Source: Arthrobacter sp. M2012083 (GTDB taxonomy: Bacteria; Actinomycetota; Actinomycetes; Actinomycetales; Micrococcaceae). Taken from it: a stretch of 64,000 nucleotides of DNA. Positions 36,925-46,044 of this stretch are shown piece by piece. The translations under genes and the position numbers were made by a program. Position 1 is the first letter of the stretch. Every line of letters starts with the position of its first letter. The notes under the pieces are model-generated. The model was given only the letters and a program-made list of their open reading frames with translations. It searched no databases and was not told where the DNA came from. The DNA lies in NCBI RefSeq assembly GCF_000281065.1, contig NZ_AKKK01000039.1:1-64000 (forward strand), in the 5' to 3' direction.

Positions 36925-37932
36925 ATGACTGCAGTTCAGCTCGGCGACGGCCTCAAGGTCAGCCCCCTCGGCTTCGGGGGAATGGCCCTCACCCCGGTTT
37001 ACGGCGGAATCGATCCCGAGGAAGGCCTGCAGACACTCAGGCACGCAGTGGACGCGGGTATCACGTTCATCGACACCGCGGATGTGTACGGAGCAGGAAC
37101 CAACGAGGAACTCGTGGGCCGGCTCTTGAAGGAGCGACGCGACGAGGTCCAAGTGGCCACGAAGTTCGGAATTGAGGGCAACCCCGCGGACGGGTACACG
37201 GGAGTCCGCGGGGATGCGCCTTACATCAGGCAAGCGGCGGAAGCGAGCCTCCGCCGCTTGGACACTGACGTGATTGACCTCTACTACATGCACCGCCGTG
37301 ACCTCCGCGTTCCGATAGTGGAAACCGTGGAGGCCATGGCGGAGCTGGTCCGAGAGGGCAAGGTCCGGCACCTCGGACTGTCTGAAGTGACAGCCGAGGA
37401 GCTCAGGCAGGCCAACGCCGTCCATCCCATTGCCGCAGTCCAGAGCGAATGGTCGATCTGGAGCAGGGATGTTGAGCTCAACGTCGTACCTGCAGCCAAG
37501 GAACTTGGCGTCGGGTTCGTGCCATATTCGCCGCTTGGCCGCGGATTCCTTACGGGAACCGTCAGCGCGAGCGACCTTGGCGAAAACGACTTCCGTCATA
37601 AGATCCCCCGTTTTGGTGACGAGGCACTTGATGCGAACCAGGCCGTAGTGGCCGCGGTCCGCGAGGTAGCCAGCGGGCTGGATGCAACTCCGGCCCAGGT
37701 AGCCCTGGCCTGGCTGTTTACCCAAGGTCAGCGCCTCGGGATTTCGGTGGTCCCCATCCCCGGCACGCGCAAGACGCACCGGATCGACGAGAACCTTGGG
37801 GCGCTGTCCCTGCACCTGGGAACAGCGCAGCTTGAGAGGCTCGGCCAAGCTGCGGCCGCCGTCGTGGGTTCACGCTCTGCCGACCCCAACTGGGTCTCGC
37901 AGGGTCGCGAAGCCAATCCGGCAACTGCATAG
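36925..37932 (+). CDS. aldo/keto reductase
   Basis: NAD(P)H-dependent oxidoreductase with 335 residues. Catalytic tetrad D50, Y55, K80 and H123 (FIDTADVYG, VATKFG, YYMHRRD) is complete. YakC/IolS-like sequence: GFGGMALTPVYG, PYSPLGRGFLTG and IPGTRKTHRIDENLGAL for cofactor binding. ATG 36925 follows GGAGAAG. Substrate unknown. Confidence 0.9.
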   Translation: MTAVQLGDGLKVSPLGFGGMALTPVYGGIDPEEGLQTLRHAVDAGITFIDTADVYGAGTNEELVGRLLKERRDEVQVATKFGIEGNPADGYTGVRGDAPYIRQAAEASLRRLDTDVIDLYYMHRRDLRVPIVETVEAMAELVREGKVRHLGLSEVTAEELRQANAVHPIAAVQSEWSIWSRDVELNVVPAAKELGVGFVPYSPLGRGFLTGTVSASDLGENDFRHKIPRFGDEALDANQAVVAAVREVASGLDATPAQVALAWLFTQGQRLGISVVPIPGTRKTHRIDENLGALSLHLGTAQLERLGQAAAAVVGSRSADPNWVSQGREANPATA

Positions 37933-37941
37933 ACTGACACG

Positions 37942-38592
37942 ATGGATTCGCTAATTCACTCCTTGCGCGACGTCACTATCCGCAGCATCTCCGTCAGCGA
38001 GATGAACAACAACGTATACCTGTTGACTTCAAAGTCCACGGGTACGCAGTTGTTGATCGACGCTGCAGATGACCTTCCGGCCATCCAGCAACTACTCGAA
38101 GACAGCACCGCAGATACGGTCGCCACGCCGAAGCTCGCCAGGATTGCCACCACCCACCAGCACTGGGATCACGTCCGGGCGCTTGCGGAACTGGTGGAAG
38201 TCACCGGGGCAAGCACGTCAGCGGGAGCGGACGACGCCGATGCGTTGCCGGTTCCAGTGGACGTCCGGCTGGGTCACGGCGACGTTGAGCAGTTCGATGG
38301 CTTCGAGATCACGGCAATCCACTTGCGTGGACACACCCCCGGCTCGATCGCTTTCGTGTACCAGGATCCTGACGGGCCCGCCCACATTTTCAGTGGAGAC
38401 TCGTTATTTCCGGGAGGCGTCGGCAACACACAGAACGATCCGTCACGTTTCACTTCTCTGATGAACGACGTGTCGGAGCGGCTGTTCGACGCTTATCCGG
38501 ACGAAACCCTGGTGCACCCGGGCCATGGATTGCCCACGACCCTCGGCGCCGAGCGGCCACACCTTGAAGAGTGGCGCGCCCGAGGCTGGTAA
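37942..38592 (+). CDS. metallo-beta-lactamase-fold hydrolase (glyoxalase II-like)
   Basis: 216 residues. Zinc ligands H72, H74, D76, H77 (THQHWDH), H131 (RGHTPGS), D153 (SGDSLF) and H195 (HPGHGL) are all present. Likely hydrolyses thioesters or related esters. Starts 9 bp after the aldo/keto reductase stop, so they form an operon. Its stop codon is directly followed by a repeat of family 2. Confidence 0.88.
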   Translation: MDSLIHSLRDVTIRSISVSEMNNNVYLLTSKSTGTQLLIDAADDLPAIQQLLEDSTADTVATPKLARIATTHQHWDHVRALAELVEVTGASTSAGADDADALPVPVDVRLGHGDVEQFDGFEITAIHLRGHTPGSIAFVYQDPDGPAHIFSGDSLFPGGVGNTQNDPSRFTSLMNDVSERLFDAYPDETLVHPGHGLPTTLGAERPHLEEWRARGW

Positions 38593-38727
38593 CTTGCGGG
38601 GCCTGCTCTACACGCTATTCCACAGGGATAAGGTGCAAAGCGGGCCTCACAACGTCAGGTCCACGTGTTGCGGGGCCTGCTCTACACGCTATTCCACAGG
38701 GATAAGGTGCAAAGCGGGCCTCACAAC
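38593..38727. repeat. two direct copies of the ~61-bp palindromic repeat (family 2)
   Basis: Sixty identical bases occur at 38594-38653 and 38668-38727, 14 bp apart. Each opens TTGCGGGGCCTGCTCTACAC and ends GCAAAGCGGGCCTCACAAC, so the ends form an imperfect inverted repeat. The first begins next to the MBL stop; the second ends 7 bp before the helicase stop. Confidence 0.93.
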
Positions 38728-38734
38728 AGGAGCG

Positions 38735-40465
38735 TTAGCGGCCGCGACGCTCGTTCGATGCGGGCGCCGATGCGCGACGGGGACCGCTGCGTGCCGGACG
38801 ACCCGCACCGGAACCACCTCGACCGGAGTTGCCTGAGGCACCCGAGCCGTAGGATCCGCCGGACGTAGCGCCCGTTGCGGAAGACCAAACAGCCTTGTTT
38901 CCCCCGGTACGGGTGCTCGTGGTGGATGCCGTGCGCGGAGCCGAAGCTGAGCGCTGTCCGGTAGCCGGACGTCCGCTGCGGCCGTTCTGCCCCTGCGAGC
39001 CGGGAACGTCATTGCGGTGAGTAGCGCCGGCCTTGCCGCGACCACGGGGGCTGCGGGCGACGTCGTCGTTCATTGCTGCGCGGCGATCTGCACGGTTGGT
39101 GTCCGTACGAACAGGCTCAGCCCCAACCTTGCCGCGACCGTTGCGACCGCCGCGGCCACCAGCGGTGGGAGCAGCCTGAGTGGATCGGCGTGCGCGCTTG
39201 CGCTGGGCGTTGGCGCCGGTGGACGTGCCGCCACCCTGCTGGGCTTTCGCAGCGAGGAGAGCCGCACGGGTGCGGGGATCAACCTTGTCCGCGATGTCGC
39301 CCACGAGCTTTGAAACCAAGGGTGAGCTGGCCGTTACGCGTTCAAAATTCACGTCAACGCCGGCGGCCTTCATGAGCTTCTTGACGTCGCTCTGCTGCTC
39401 GGGGAGCGTCAGGGTCACAACGGTGCCATCGGAACCGGCGCGGGCCGTGCGGCCGGAGCGGTGCAGGTAAGCCTTGTGCTCTGTGGGCGGGTCCACGTGG
39501 ATGACGAGTTCGACGTCGTCAACGTGTACGCCGCGGGCCGCGACGTCGGTGGCCACCAGGACGCGAACGTCACCGTTGGAGAACTCGGCAAGGTTACGGT
39601 CGCGGGCGTTCTGCGACAGGTTGCCGTGGAGGTCGACGGCGGGGATGCCGGCGTCGGTGAGGGTCTTGGCAAGCTTGCGGGCGTGGTGCTTGGTCCGCAT
39701 GAAGAGGACGCGGCGGCCGGCGCCGGAGGCCAGTTCAACGATGAGCTGCTTCTTGACGGTCTGGTCGTTGACCACCAGGACGTGGTGTTCCATGGTGGTG
39801 ACGGCGGCTTGGGGATCGTCTACGGAGTGCGTCAGCGGGTTGGACAGGTAACGGTTGACCAGCTTGTCAACACCGTTGTCCAGCGTCGCCGAGAAGAGCA
39901 GGCGCTGACCCTGGGTGGGGGTCATGTCCATAAGCTTCTTGACCACCGGGAGGAAGCCCAGGTCGGCCATGTGGTCGGCCTCGTCCAGCACGGTGACCTC
40001 AACGGCTTCGAGGGTCAGGATGCGCTGGCGGATCAGGTCTTCGAGGCGGCCCGGGCAGGCGATGACGATGTCGACGCCGGCGCGCAGCGCCTTTTCCTGG
40101 CGTGCCTGGGAGATGCCGCCGTAGATGACCGTGGTGTTCAGGCCCATGGCCTTGGCCAGCGGCTCGATGGTGGCGTTGATCTGGGTTGCCAGTTCACGCG
40201 TCGGGGCAAGGACGAGGCCCATGGGGCGGCCCGGCTTGCGGAAATGCTTTGCTTCTCGCTCGGCCAAGCGGGCCACGAGCGGGATAGCGAAAGCGATGGT
40301 CTTGCCGGAGCCGGTGCGGCCCCGGCCCAGGACGTCGCGGCCTGCGAGCGTATCCGGGAGGGTCTTCACCTGTATGGGGAATGCCTCTTCGATGCCGTCT
40401 GCGGCAAGGGATTCGGCAATGGGCTTGGGCGTGCCAAGGGCAGCAAAAGTAGTCATAAACTTCAT
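38735..40465 (-). CDS. DEAD-box RNA helicase with long basic Gly/Arg tail
   Basis: 576 residues. The helicase core (about 1-375) has Q motif FPIQVKTLP, GRGRTGSGKT, PTRELATQI, DEADHMADLGF, FSATLD and HRSGRTARAG. The C-terminal 165 residues are low-complexity Arg/Gly/Ser/Ala, suited to RNA binding. RhlE/DeaD-like; probably ribosome assembly or mRNA decay at low temperature. ATG 40465 or 40456 may be used. The 5' region of about 270 nt can form a hairpin followed by a T-run. Confidence 0.9.
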   Translation of the reverse strand: MKFMTTFAALGTPKPIAESLAADGIEEAFPIQVKTLPDTLAGRDVLGRGRTGSGKTIAFAIPLVARLAEREAKHFRKPGRPMGLVLAPTRELATQINATIEPLAKAMGLNTTVIYGGISQARQEKALRAGVDIVIACPGRLEDLIRQRILTLEAVEVTVLDEADHMADLGFLPVVKKLMDMTPTQGQRLLFSATLDNGVDKLVNRYLSNPLTHSVDDPQAAVTTMEHHVLVVNDQTVKKQLIVELASGAGRRVLFMRTKHHARKLAKTLTDAGIPAVDLHGNLSQNARDRNLAEFSNGDVRVLVATDVAARGVHVDDVELVIHVDPPTEHKAYLHRSGRTARAGSDGTVVTLTLPEQQSDVKKLMKAAGVDVNFERVTASSPLVSKLVGDIADKVDPRTRAALLAAKAQQGGGTSTGANAQRKRARRSTQAAPTAGGRGGRNGRGKVGAEPVRTDTNRADRRAAMNDDVARSPRGRGKAGATHRNDVPGSQGQNGRSGRPATGQRSASAPRTASTTSTRTGGNKAVWSSATGATSGGSYGSGASGNSGRGGSGAGRPARSGPRRASAPASNERRGR

Positions 40466-40624
40466 GTCTTTCGGGCGGTGTCCAGTTGCGGACATCGGCC
40501 CCCGACGCCGGTTGGGCCAGGGGTTCGCCGAGGAAAAGTCAGGTGGTCTACCGGTTCGCTTCAACAGCGGTGGCCGGGACCAAATGGAACGCGTTCATCG
40601 ACGCAGGATGTGCCTCTCACATGA

Positions 40625-40668
40625 AAAATGCCCTGCCGCGTAGCCTGTCAGGCCACCTGCTTCAGGGC
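40625..40668 (-). terminator. hairpin plus T-run upstream of the DEAD-box gene
   Basis: On the minus strand GCCCTG pairs with CAGGGC (40663-40668 with 40630-40635), enclosing GCCTG-AC-AGGC, followed by ATTTTTC. It is either the terminator of the MFS gene upstream or an attenuator in the helicase leader, 160 nt before its start. Apart from this and the repeats at 40738-40881, I see nothing in 40466-40880. Confidence 0.55.
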
Positions 40669-40737
40669 GTCACCGCACATCAAGTGTTCCTAGCTTAGCA
40701 GTGTTTCTCCCGCGGGCCCGCATCGGGGTTGGTCAGA

Positions 40738-40881
40738 CCTGCGTTGCGAGGCCCGATCTACACCCTTCCGGGCGGCAATACCCTGCAGAGCGGGCCCCAC
40801 AACGAGTCCACCCTGCGTTGCGAGGCCCGATCTGCACCCTTCCAGGCGGCAATACCCTGCAGAGCGGGCCCCACAACGAGT
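40738..40881. repeat. two 70-bp direct repeats containing the palindromic element (family 2)
   Basis: Copies at 40738-40807 and 40812-40881 differ at only two positions. Each holds a 61-bp core (40743-40803, 40817-40877) from GTTGCGAGGCCCGATCT to GCAGAGCGGGCCCCACAAC. The second touches the stop codon of the MFS gene at 40881. Confidence 0.93.
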
Positions 40882-42341
40882 TAGGAGTGGTGCGTGAGCT
40901 CGGGTTGTGTGTCCGGGGCGCCCGTTCCACCACCCGGCTCACCCATACCCGGCTCACCCATACCCGTCCCAGCCGCCCGCCCCTTACCGGTCCGGGCTGC
41001 CCGGGCCGCGACCCTCGGCGCGATGACTACCCCGACGACGGCGATGATCGCCGTCAGTGCGAAGACCCCCGCAAACGAATTCGTCGTCGTAAATGCCGCG
41101 AACACAAGTCCGGTGGCTGCGAGGGACAGCGCGCCGCCGAGGGAGTCGGAGATGGACATGGCCGCACTGTTGAAGCCCTGGTTTTCCTCAGTGGAGAGTG
41201 CCAGCGTCATCACGGACAGCCTCGGGTACATGAGCCCCATGCCGCCACCGGCAAGGATCCAACCAGCGATGGCAACTGCCGCGGGCAGGCTAAACGCCGC
41301 AGTCACCAGCGTGGAGATCACGGCTACCAGCACCAGCGCGGCTCCGATCTTGACGGCGAGATCGTCAGCCAACCGCGCACCGAGCCGCCCCTGGATCGCC
41401 GATGCCCCAGCCCAGGCCAGCGCGGCTCCGGTCAGTGTCAGCCCGGCGAACGTGGGCGTGAACGCGTAGCGCTCAGTCAGCAGGTACGGCAAGTACACCT
41501 CGGCCCCGAAGAACGCCGCCGACGCCAGCCCCCGGACCAGGATCACACTGGGCAGGCCCCGCCGGGCAGTGAGGGTCCCGCGGGGGACCAACGGGCGTAC
41601 CGCCACCAAAGCGATGACAAGCGCGACGACGGCAATCACCCCACCGAAGCCGGGCACCTCCGCGGACAGGTTCAGTCCGAGGACAGCGACGGCGGCGAGC
41701 GCCGCCCACCCCATCCGGCCGAAGGCCCAAGGAACGGGCTCGGCAGCGGGCTCGGAGTTCATCCCACGCACAGCCGGCACCACCATCAGTAAGGCCGGAA
41801 CCACCAGGCCCACAACGCCGAGGAAGACCCAATGCCAACTGCTCAGCTGGGCCACCACACCGGCCGCGAATGGACCCACCAGGGAAGGAACCACCCAGGA
41901 CGCGGCGAAGGCGGCGAAGATCTTCGGATGCAGCACAGGCGGGTACACGCGGGCAACCAATACATAGAGGGCCACGGTCATCGCGCCGCCACCGAGCCCC
42001 TGCACCAACCGCCCGAGCACCAGCATCTCCATGGTCCCGGCCGTACCGGCGATCAGCAGGCCAGCCACGAACAATGCCACGGAGGAGTACAACGGTGCTG
42101 CCGGACCACGACGGTCAGACCAGTTGCCTGCCGCCACCATGCCCATCACGCCGGTAGCCAGCGGCCCAGCGAAGGCCAGCGCGTAGAGACTGGCTCCGTC
42201 CAGGTCGCGGCTGACGAGCGGCATGATGGTGGTCACCGCAAGGGACTCGAACGCGCTCAGGAAGACGAGCGCGCACGCCCCCACGGTGGCAAGCAGGTAT
42301 GGGCGGCGCAGTATCCCGGCCGTTGAGGTGTCAGAGGTCAT
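40881..42341 (-). CDS. MFS exporter under SoxR-type control
   Basis: 486 residues with 12 to 14 membrane helices, motif GNWSDRRGPAAP after helix 2 and LGRLVQGLGGGAMT in helix 4. A drug/redox-compound exporter is likely. It diverges from a SoxR-like gene, and its promoter carries the SoxR dyad and a 19-bp spacer. No ribosome site precedes the ATG and the predicted transcript starts next to it, so translation is probably leaderless. Confidence 0.87.
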   Translation of the reverse strand: MTSDTSTAGILRRPYLLATVGACALVFLSAFESLAVTTIMPLVSRDLDGASLYALAFAGPLATGVMGMVAAGNWSDRRGPAAPLYSSVALFVAGLLIAGTAGTMEMLVLGRLVQGLGGGAMTVALYVLVARVYPPVLHPKIFAAFAASWVVPSLVGPFAAGVVAQLSSWHWVFLGVVGLVVPALLMVVPAVRGMNSEPAAEPVPWAFGRMGWAALAAVAVLGLNLSAEVPGFGGVIAVVALVIALVAVRPLVPRGTLTARRGLPSVILVRGLASAAFFGAEVYLPYLLTERYAFTPTFAGLTLTGAALAWAGASAIQGRLGARLADDLAVKIGAALVLVAVISTLVTAAFSLPAAVAIAGWILAGGGMGLMYPRLSVMTLALSTEENQGFNSAAMSISDSLGGALSLAATGLVFAAFTTTNSFAGVFALTAIIAVVGVVIAPRVAARAARTGKGRAAGTGMGEPGMGEPGGGTGAPDTQPELTHHS

Positions 42342-42348
42342 GGACGTC

Positions 42349-42379
42349 AGCCTAGAACCTCAACTAATGTTGAGGTCAA
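42349..42379 (-). promoter_or_regulatory. SoxR-type promoter with 20-bp dyad operator
   Basis: Minus strand: TTGACC (42379-42374), 19-bp spacer, TAGGCT (42354-42349). Inside lies a perfect 8-4-8 dyad, ACCTCAAC-TAAT-GTTGAGGT on the plus strand (42357-42376). Both the CCTCAA/TTGAGG arms and the overlong spacer are hallmarks of SoxR/MerR-activated promoters. Confidence 0.8.
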
Positions 42380-42408
42380 TCCACCACCCCAGTATCCGGA
42401 AGAACGCC

Positions 42409-42864
42409 ATGCCGCCAGTCGAAACGCACCGGCCACTCACTATTGGTGAGCTGTCCGAACGGAGTGGAGTATCGGCGTCGGCCCTTCATTTCTACGAACG
42501 GAACGGGCTCATCGAGGCCGAGCGAACGGCTGGCAACCAGAGGCGTTATCGGCGCGACACACTGCGACGGGTCGCGTTTATCAAAACCTCCCAACGGGTG
42601 GGCTTGCCCCTAAAAGACATCCGGGAGGCACTGGAATCCCTACCGGATGGCCGCACGCCCACCAAGCGCGACTGGTCCAGGTTGTCGTTGCGATGGCGCA
42701 AAGAATTGGACGAGCGGATCGCCGCTCTGCAGCATCTGCGAAACGACCTCGACGGGTGTATCGGCTGCGGTTGCCTCAGCCTGAAATCCTGTACGCTGCA
42801 GAACCCTTCGGACGAACTCGGGGCCTCCGGTGCCGGCGCCCAGCGTTGGACTTTGCCGGAATAG
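42409..42864 (+). CDS. soxR: SoxR-like redox-sensing MerR-family regulator
   Basis: 151 residues. The MerR helix-turn-helix (TIGELSERSGVSASALHFYE) and dimer helix are followed by C117-x2-C120-x-C122-x5-C128 (CIGCGC, SC), the [2Fe-2S] cluster pattern of SoxR. In actinobacteria SoxR senses redox-active compounds such as phenazines and quinones. ATG 42409 has GGAAG 7 bp upstream. It probably activates the divergent MFS gene and may control the downstream methyltransferase. Confidence 0.92.
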   Translation: MPPVETHRPLTIGELSERSGVSASALHFYERNGLIEAERTAGNQRRYRRDTLRRVAFIKTSQRVGLPLKDIREALESLPDGRTPTKRDWSRLSLRWRKELDERIAALQHLRNDLDGCIGCGCLSLKSCTLQNPSDELGASGAGAQRWTLPE

Positions 42865-42909
42865 CAACAGGCATTGCCTTTCACCGCAGCGTCGCGGCAC
42901 GCTTGGGTT

Positions 42910-43623
42910 ATGACGGAACACGCGCACGACGCCGCCACTCACCTACACGGTCAACACACCCATGAAGGCGCTCAGCAGAGCGGCCTGAACCTCCACGAGG
43001 ACGCAGACAATGCCGTGGACATGTGGGACGGCATGTACCGCGAGCGTCCCAAAGTGTGGAGCGGAAACCCGAATCCACAGCTGGTTGCAGAAGCCAAGGA
43101 CTTGAAGCCCGGAAGAGCCCTCGACCTCGGCTGCGGTGAAGGCGCTGACGCTATCTGGCTCGCCGCACAAGGCTGGACAGTCACGGCCATGGACGTCTCC
43201 GCCGTCGCGCTTGAACGGGCGGCCGCGCACGCAGCGGAAACCAGCCACGGGGATCGGATCACCTGGCAGCAGCAGGACCTCACCGAATGGGATCCCGAGC
43301 CGGTTTTCGATCTGGTTTCCGCCCAGTTCCTTCACTCCCCGCTCCTTCCGTGGCGTGATTCGGTGGCTTCGGCCGCTGCGGCCGTGGCACCCGGGGGAAC
43401 ATTGCTGGTGGTGGGACATCACCCGCATGGCCTCCCTTCGTGGAGCCACCACCACGATTCGGGCATGTTCTTTACGCCTGAACAATTGGCGGGTGCTTTG
43501 CGGCTGGATCGTGAGCCGTGGTTTGTCAACGTCCTCACTGACCGCGCACGGACCGTCACTGGCCCCAACGGCGAGTCCGGTACCACCTTGGACACGGTTC
43601 TGAGGGCCACCAAGCACGCCTAA
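42910..43623 (+). CDS. class I SAM-dependent methyltransferase with His-rich N terminus
   Basis: 237 residues. Residues 4-18 contain six histidines (TEHAHDAATHLHGQHTHEG), a likely metal-binding tail. The SAM motif is LDLGCGEGAD (71-80), followed by TVTAMDVSA and an acidic loop; TehB-like in size. Function may be detoxification, given the SoxR neighbour 45 bp upstream. Its stop overlaps the convergent regulator stop by 4 nt. Confidence 0.82.
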   Translation: MTEHAHDAATHLHGQHTHEGAQQSGLNLHEDADNAVDMWDGMYRERPKVWSGNPNPQLVAEAKDLKPGRALDLGCGEGADAIWLAAQGWTVTAMDVSAVALERAAAHAAETSHGDRITWQQQDLTEWDPEPVFDLVSAQFLHSPLLPWRDSVASAAAAVAPGGTLLVVGHHPHGLPSWSHHHDSGMFFTPEQLAGALRLDREPWFVNVLTDRARTVTGPNGESGTTLDTVLRATKHA

Positions 43624-44654
43624 ATTCCTGCCGGCAGCAGCTCCCCGTACGGCGCCACAACGGTCCCTGTGGCGGTGGAGTCCGGATTCAGCATCCATCC
43701 CACCCGTTTTGCCGTGTTCAGCATGACCACGCTTTCCACCAGTTCGATGCCCGGGATCCGCTGCTGGATGGTGAGCTCCATTTCCATGACGTCGGCCAGC
43801 GAGCGCAGCCACATGATCATGGTGAAGTTGGTCCGGCCTGTGGTGGATGCGGCGAAACGGACATTGCGGATGGCGCGCATTTCCGTGGCTGCGGCTTGGT
43901 GCTCTCCTGCGGGAACGTTGGCGAACCATTGGACGGTGATGGGGAAGCCGGAGAATTGTTGGGCAACTTCGCAGCGGAAGGACAGCATGCGGCTGTTCAG
44001 GACCCTGCCCAGTTGACGTTGGACGGTGGCGGGGTTTCTGCCCAAGGCCCGGGCGATTTCTGCTGCCGTGGCGCGGCCGTCCCTGGCCAGGAACGGGATG
44101 AGCGCCAAGTGGTTTTCGGGGAGCGGGAGTACCGGGGCGTCGTGGGTTGATTGTGTTGATTCGGCTCCGGCGAGCGCCCTGATCGCTTGCTGTTCGGCTT
44201 TGCTGAGGACGTTGAGGCGCCAGGCGTAACCGCTGGTGTGGATCCGCGTGCAGAGGGACGTGTGGTACTTGGTGAGCCCCCTGATTTCCTTGAGTTTGGG
44301 CAATACTTCGGTGCTGAACTGTCCCAGGTCCCGGGTGATGACGGTCAGGGTGAGGTCACGGTTGCTGGCCGCTTCTTCAACGGTGATGACCTCCGGGAGC
44401 TGGGCCACTGCGGAGGTGACGTCCGGCCTGAGGTGCATTTCGCAATCGATGTCCACCATGGCCAGGCACATGTCCTTGGGGTCTCCCATGAGGTGGGCGG
44501 TGGTCCACGCGGCGCCGGCTCCTTTGAGGCGTTCCCATCGGGAGGCCAGTGTGGTGGCATGAACGCCCAGGACGTCGCCGGCGTCGGACCAGCTGATCCG
44601 GGGTGAGATCTGCAGGGTGTTGACCAGACGGAGATCTTCCTCGCTGAGTTCCAT
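43620..44654 (-). CDS. tandem Lrp/AsnC-type regulator (two HTH modules)
   Basis: 344 residues, about double a normal Lrp. Two AsnC-type helix-turn-helix segments (about 5-50, LSEEDLRLVNTLQISPRISW; about 185-230, LPLPENHLALIPFLARDGR) each precede a RAM-like region. ATG 44654. It diverges from the amidohydrolase/MHS operon, which it most likely controls in response to an amino-acid-like ligand. Confidence 0.87.
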   Translation of the reverse strand: MELSEEDLRLVNTLQISPRISWSDAGDVLGVHATTLASRWERLKGAGAAWTTAHLMGDPKDMCLAMVDIDCEMHLRPDVTSAVAQLPEVITVEEAASNRDLTLTVITRDLGQFSTEVLPKLKEIRGLTKYHTSLCTRIHTSGYAWRLNVLSKAEQQAIRALAGAESTQSTHDAPVLPLPENHLALIPFLARDGRATAAEIARALGRNPATVQRQLGRVLNSRMLSFRCEVAQQFSGFPITVQWFANVPAGEHQAAATEMRAIRNVRFAASTTGRTNFTMIMWLRSLADVMEMELTIQQRIPGIELVESVVMLNTAKRVGWMLNPDSTATGTVVAPYGELLPAGI

Positions 44655-44796
44655 AGGTACAGTCTGGCAGATTGATGCATGATTGCTGCTTGCAAATAGA
44701 CATTCGTGCATATTTCCAGTTGTTTCTGAGCTTGTGAAGCACGTCACCTCAGAATGGCATTAGCAACCAGTCACCTCGGAAAGACCAGGAGAACTC
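44655..44796. promoter_or_regulatory. divergent control region, AsnC-type regulator and amidohydrolase
   Basis: AT-rich for this genome. TGCATGATTGCTGCTTGCA (44681-44699) is bounded by TGCA at both ends and GTGCATATTTCC follows, the kind of loose dyads Lrp-type proteins bind. No firm -35/-10 pair was identified. Confidence 0.4.
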
Positions 44797-46014
44797 ATGA
44801 CTATCGCCGCTGATGCCAAGGAACTTCAGGAGGACATCGTCCGCCTGCGCCACGATCTTCACCGCGAACCGGAAATCGGCCTGCAGCTCCCCCGCACGCA
44901 GGAAAAAGTGCTCAAGGCGCTGGACGGTCTGCCCTATGAGATCACGCTCGGCAAGGAAACGACGTCGGTCACAGCAGTCCTGCGCGGCGGTGCGGCTCAT
45001 TCAACAGCTGAGAAGCCTGTGGTGTTGCTGCGCGCAGACATGGATGGCCTCCCCATCCAGGAAACCACAGGCGTGGACTACACCTCCCGTGTGGACGGGG
45101 CGATGCATGCCTGCGGCCATGACCTCCACACCGCCATGCTGGCCGGCGCCGCCACGTTGCTGGCGGAGCGTAAGGACCAGTTGGCAGGGGACGTCATCCT
45201 CATGTTCCAGCCCGGCGAGGAGGGCTTCGACGGCGCGAGCTACATGATCAAGGAAGGCGTCCTGGATGCAGCGGGCCGCCGCGCGGACACTGCCTACGGA
45301 ATGCACGTGTTCTCCGCGCTGGAACCCCACGGCCAGTTCGTCACCAAGCCGGGCGTCATGCTCAGTTCCTCAGCCGGCCTGGTTGTCACAGTACTGGGCG
45401 CAGGCGGTCACGGCTCAGCCCCGCACTCCGCCAAAGACCCCGTCACGGCCGCTGCCGAGATGGTCACTGCACTTCAGGTGATGGTCACGCGTCAGTTCAA
45501 CGTGTTTGATCCAGTGGTCCTCACCGTCGGCGTCCTGCACGCGGGCACCAAGCGGAACGTCATCCCTGAGACCGCACGGATCGAAGCCACCATCAGGACC
45601 TTCTCAGAGGAGTCGCGGCGGAAGATGATGGAAGCAGTACCCAGGCTGCTCCACGGCATCGCCGCAGCCCATGGTTTGGAGGCGGATGTGCACTACCAGG
45701 AGGAGTACCCCCTCACCATCAACAACGAGGATGAGACCAACACCGCGGAGAAGGTCATCGCCGGCATGTTCGGCGAATCCAGGCACAGCCGGATGGCCAC
45801 TCCCCTGGGCGGTTCCGAGGACTTCTCCCGCGTCCTGGCTGAAGTCCCCGGCACTTTTGTGGGACTCAGTGCTGTTGCCCCCGGCGCCGACCACGCGACG
45901 TCGCCGTTCAACCACTCCCCCTACGCAATGTTCGACGACGGCGTCCTCACCGACGGCGCCGCGCTGTACGCCGAACTCGCCGTGTCCCGTATCGCCGCCC
46001 TCGCCGGCAACTAA
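44797..46014 (+). CDS. M20-family amidohydrolase (hippurate/N-acyl amino acid hydrolase type)
   Basis: 405 residues. Metal ligands lie in ACGHDLH (C106, H108), E141/E142 in FQPGEEGFDG, and the C-terminal FNHSP; the dimerisation-domain block HGSAPH is present. It cleaves an N-acyl or peptide-like amide in the cytoplasm. AGGAG precedes the start. The following transporter probably brings in the substrate or removes the product. Confidence 0.9.
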   Translation: MTIAADAKELQEDIVRLRHDLHREPEIGLQLPRTQEKVLKALDGLPYEITLGKETTSVTAVLRGGAAHSTAEKPVVLLRADMDGLPIQETTGVDYTSRVDGAMHACGHDLHTAMLAGAATLLAERKDQLAGDVILMFQPGEEGFDGASYMIKEGVLDAAGRRADTAYGMHVFSALEPHGQFVTKPGVMLSSSAGLVVTVLGAGGHGSAPHSAKDPVTAAAEMVTALQVMVTRQFNVFDPVVLTVGVLHAGTKRNVIPETARIEATIRTFSEESRRKMMEAVPRLLHGIAAAHGLEADVHYQEEYPLTINNEDETNTAEKVIAGMFGESRHSRMATPLGGSEDFSRVLAEVPGTFVGLSAVAPGADHATSPFNHSPYAMFDDGVLTDGAALYAELAVSRIAALAGN

Positions 46015-46044
46015 CTCCCCGCCCGCCTGATCTTGGAGAAGCAC

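Noticed and set aside
38593..38727. Insertion sequence remnants at the direct repeats
   Set aside because: No transposase fragment or target-site duplication is visible; ends are short imperfect palindromes more like REP elements.
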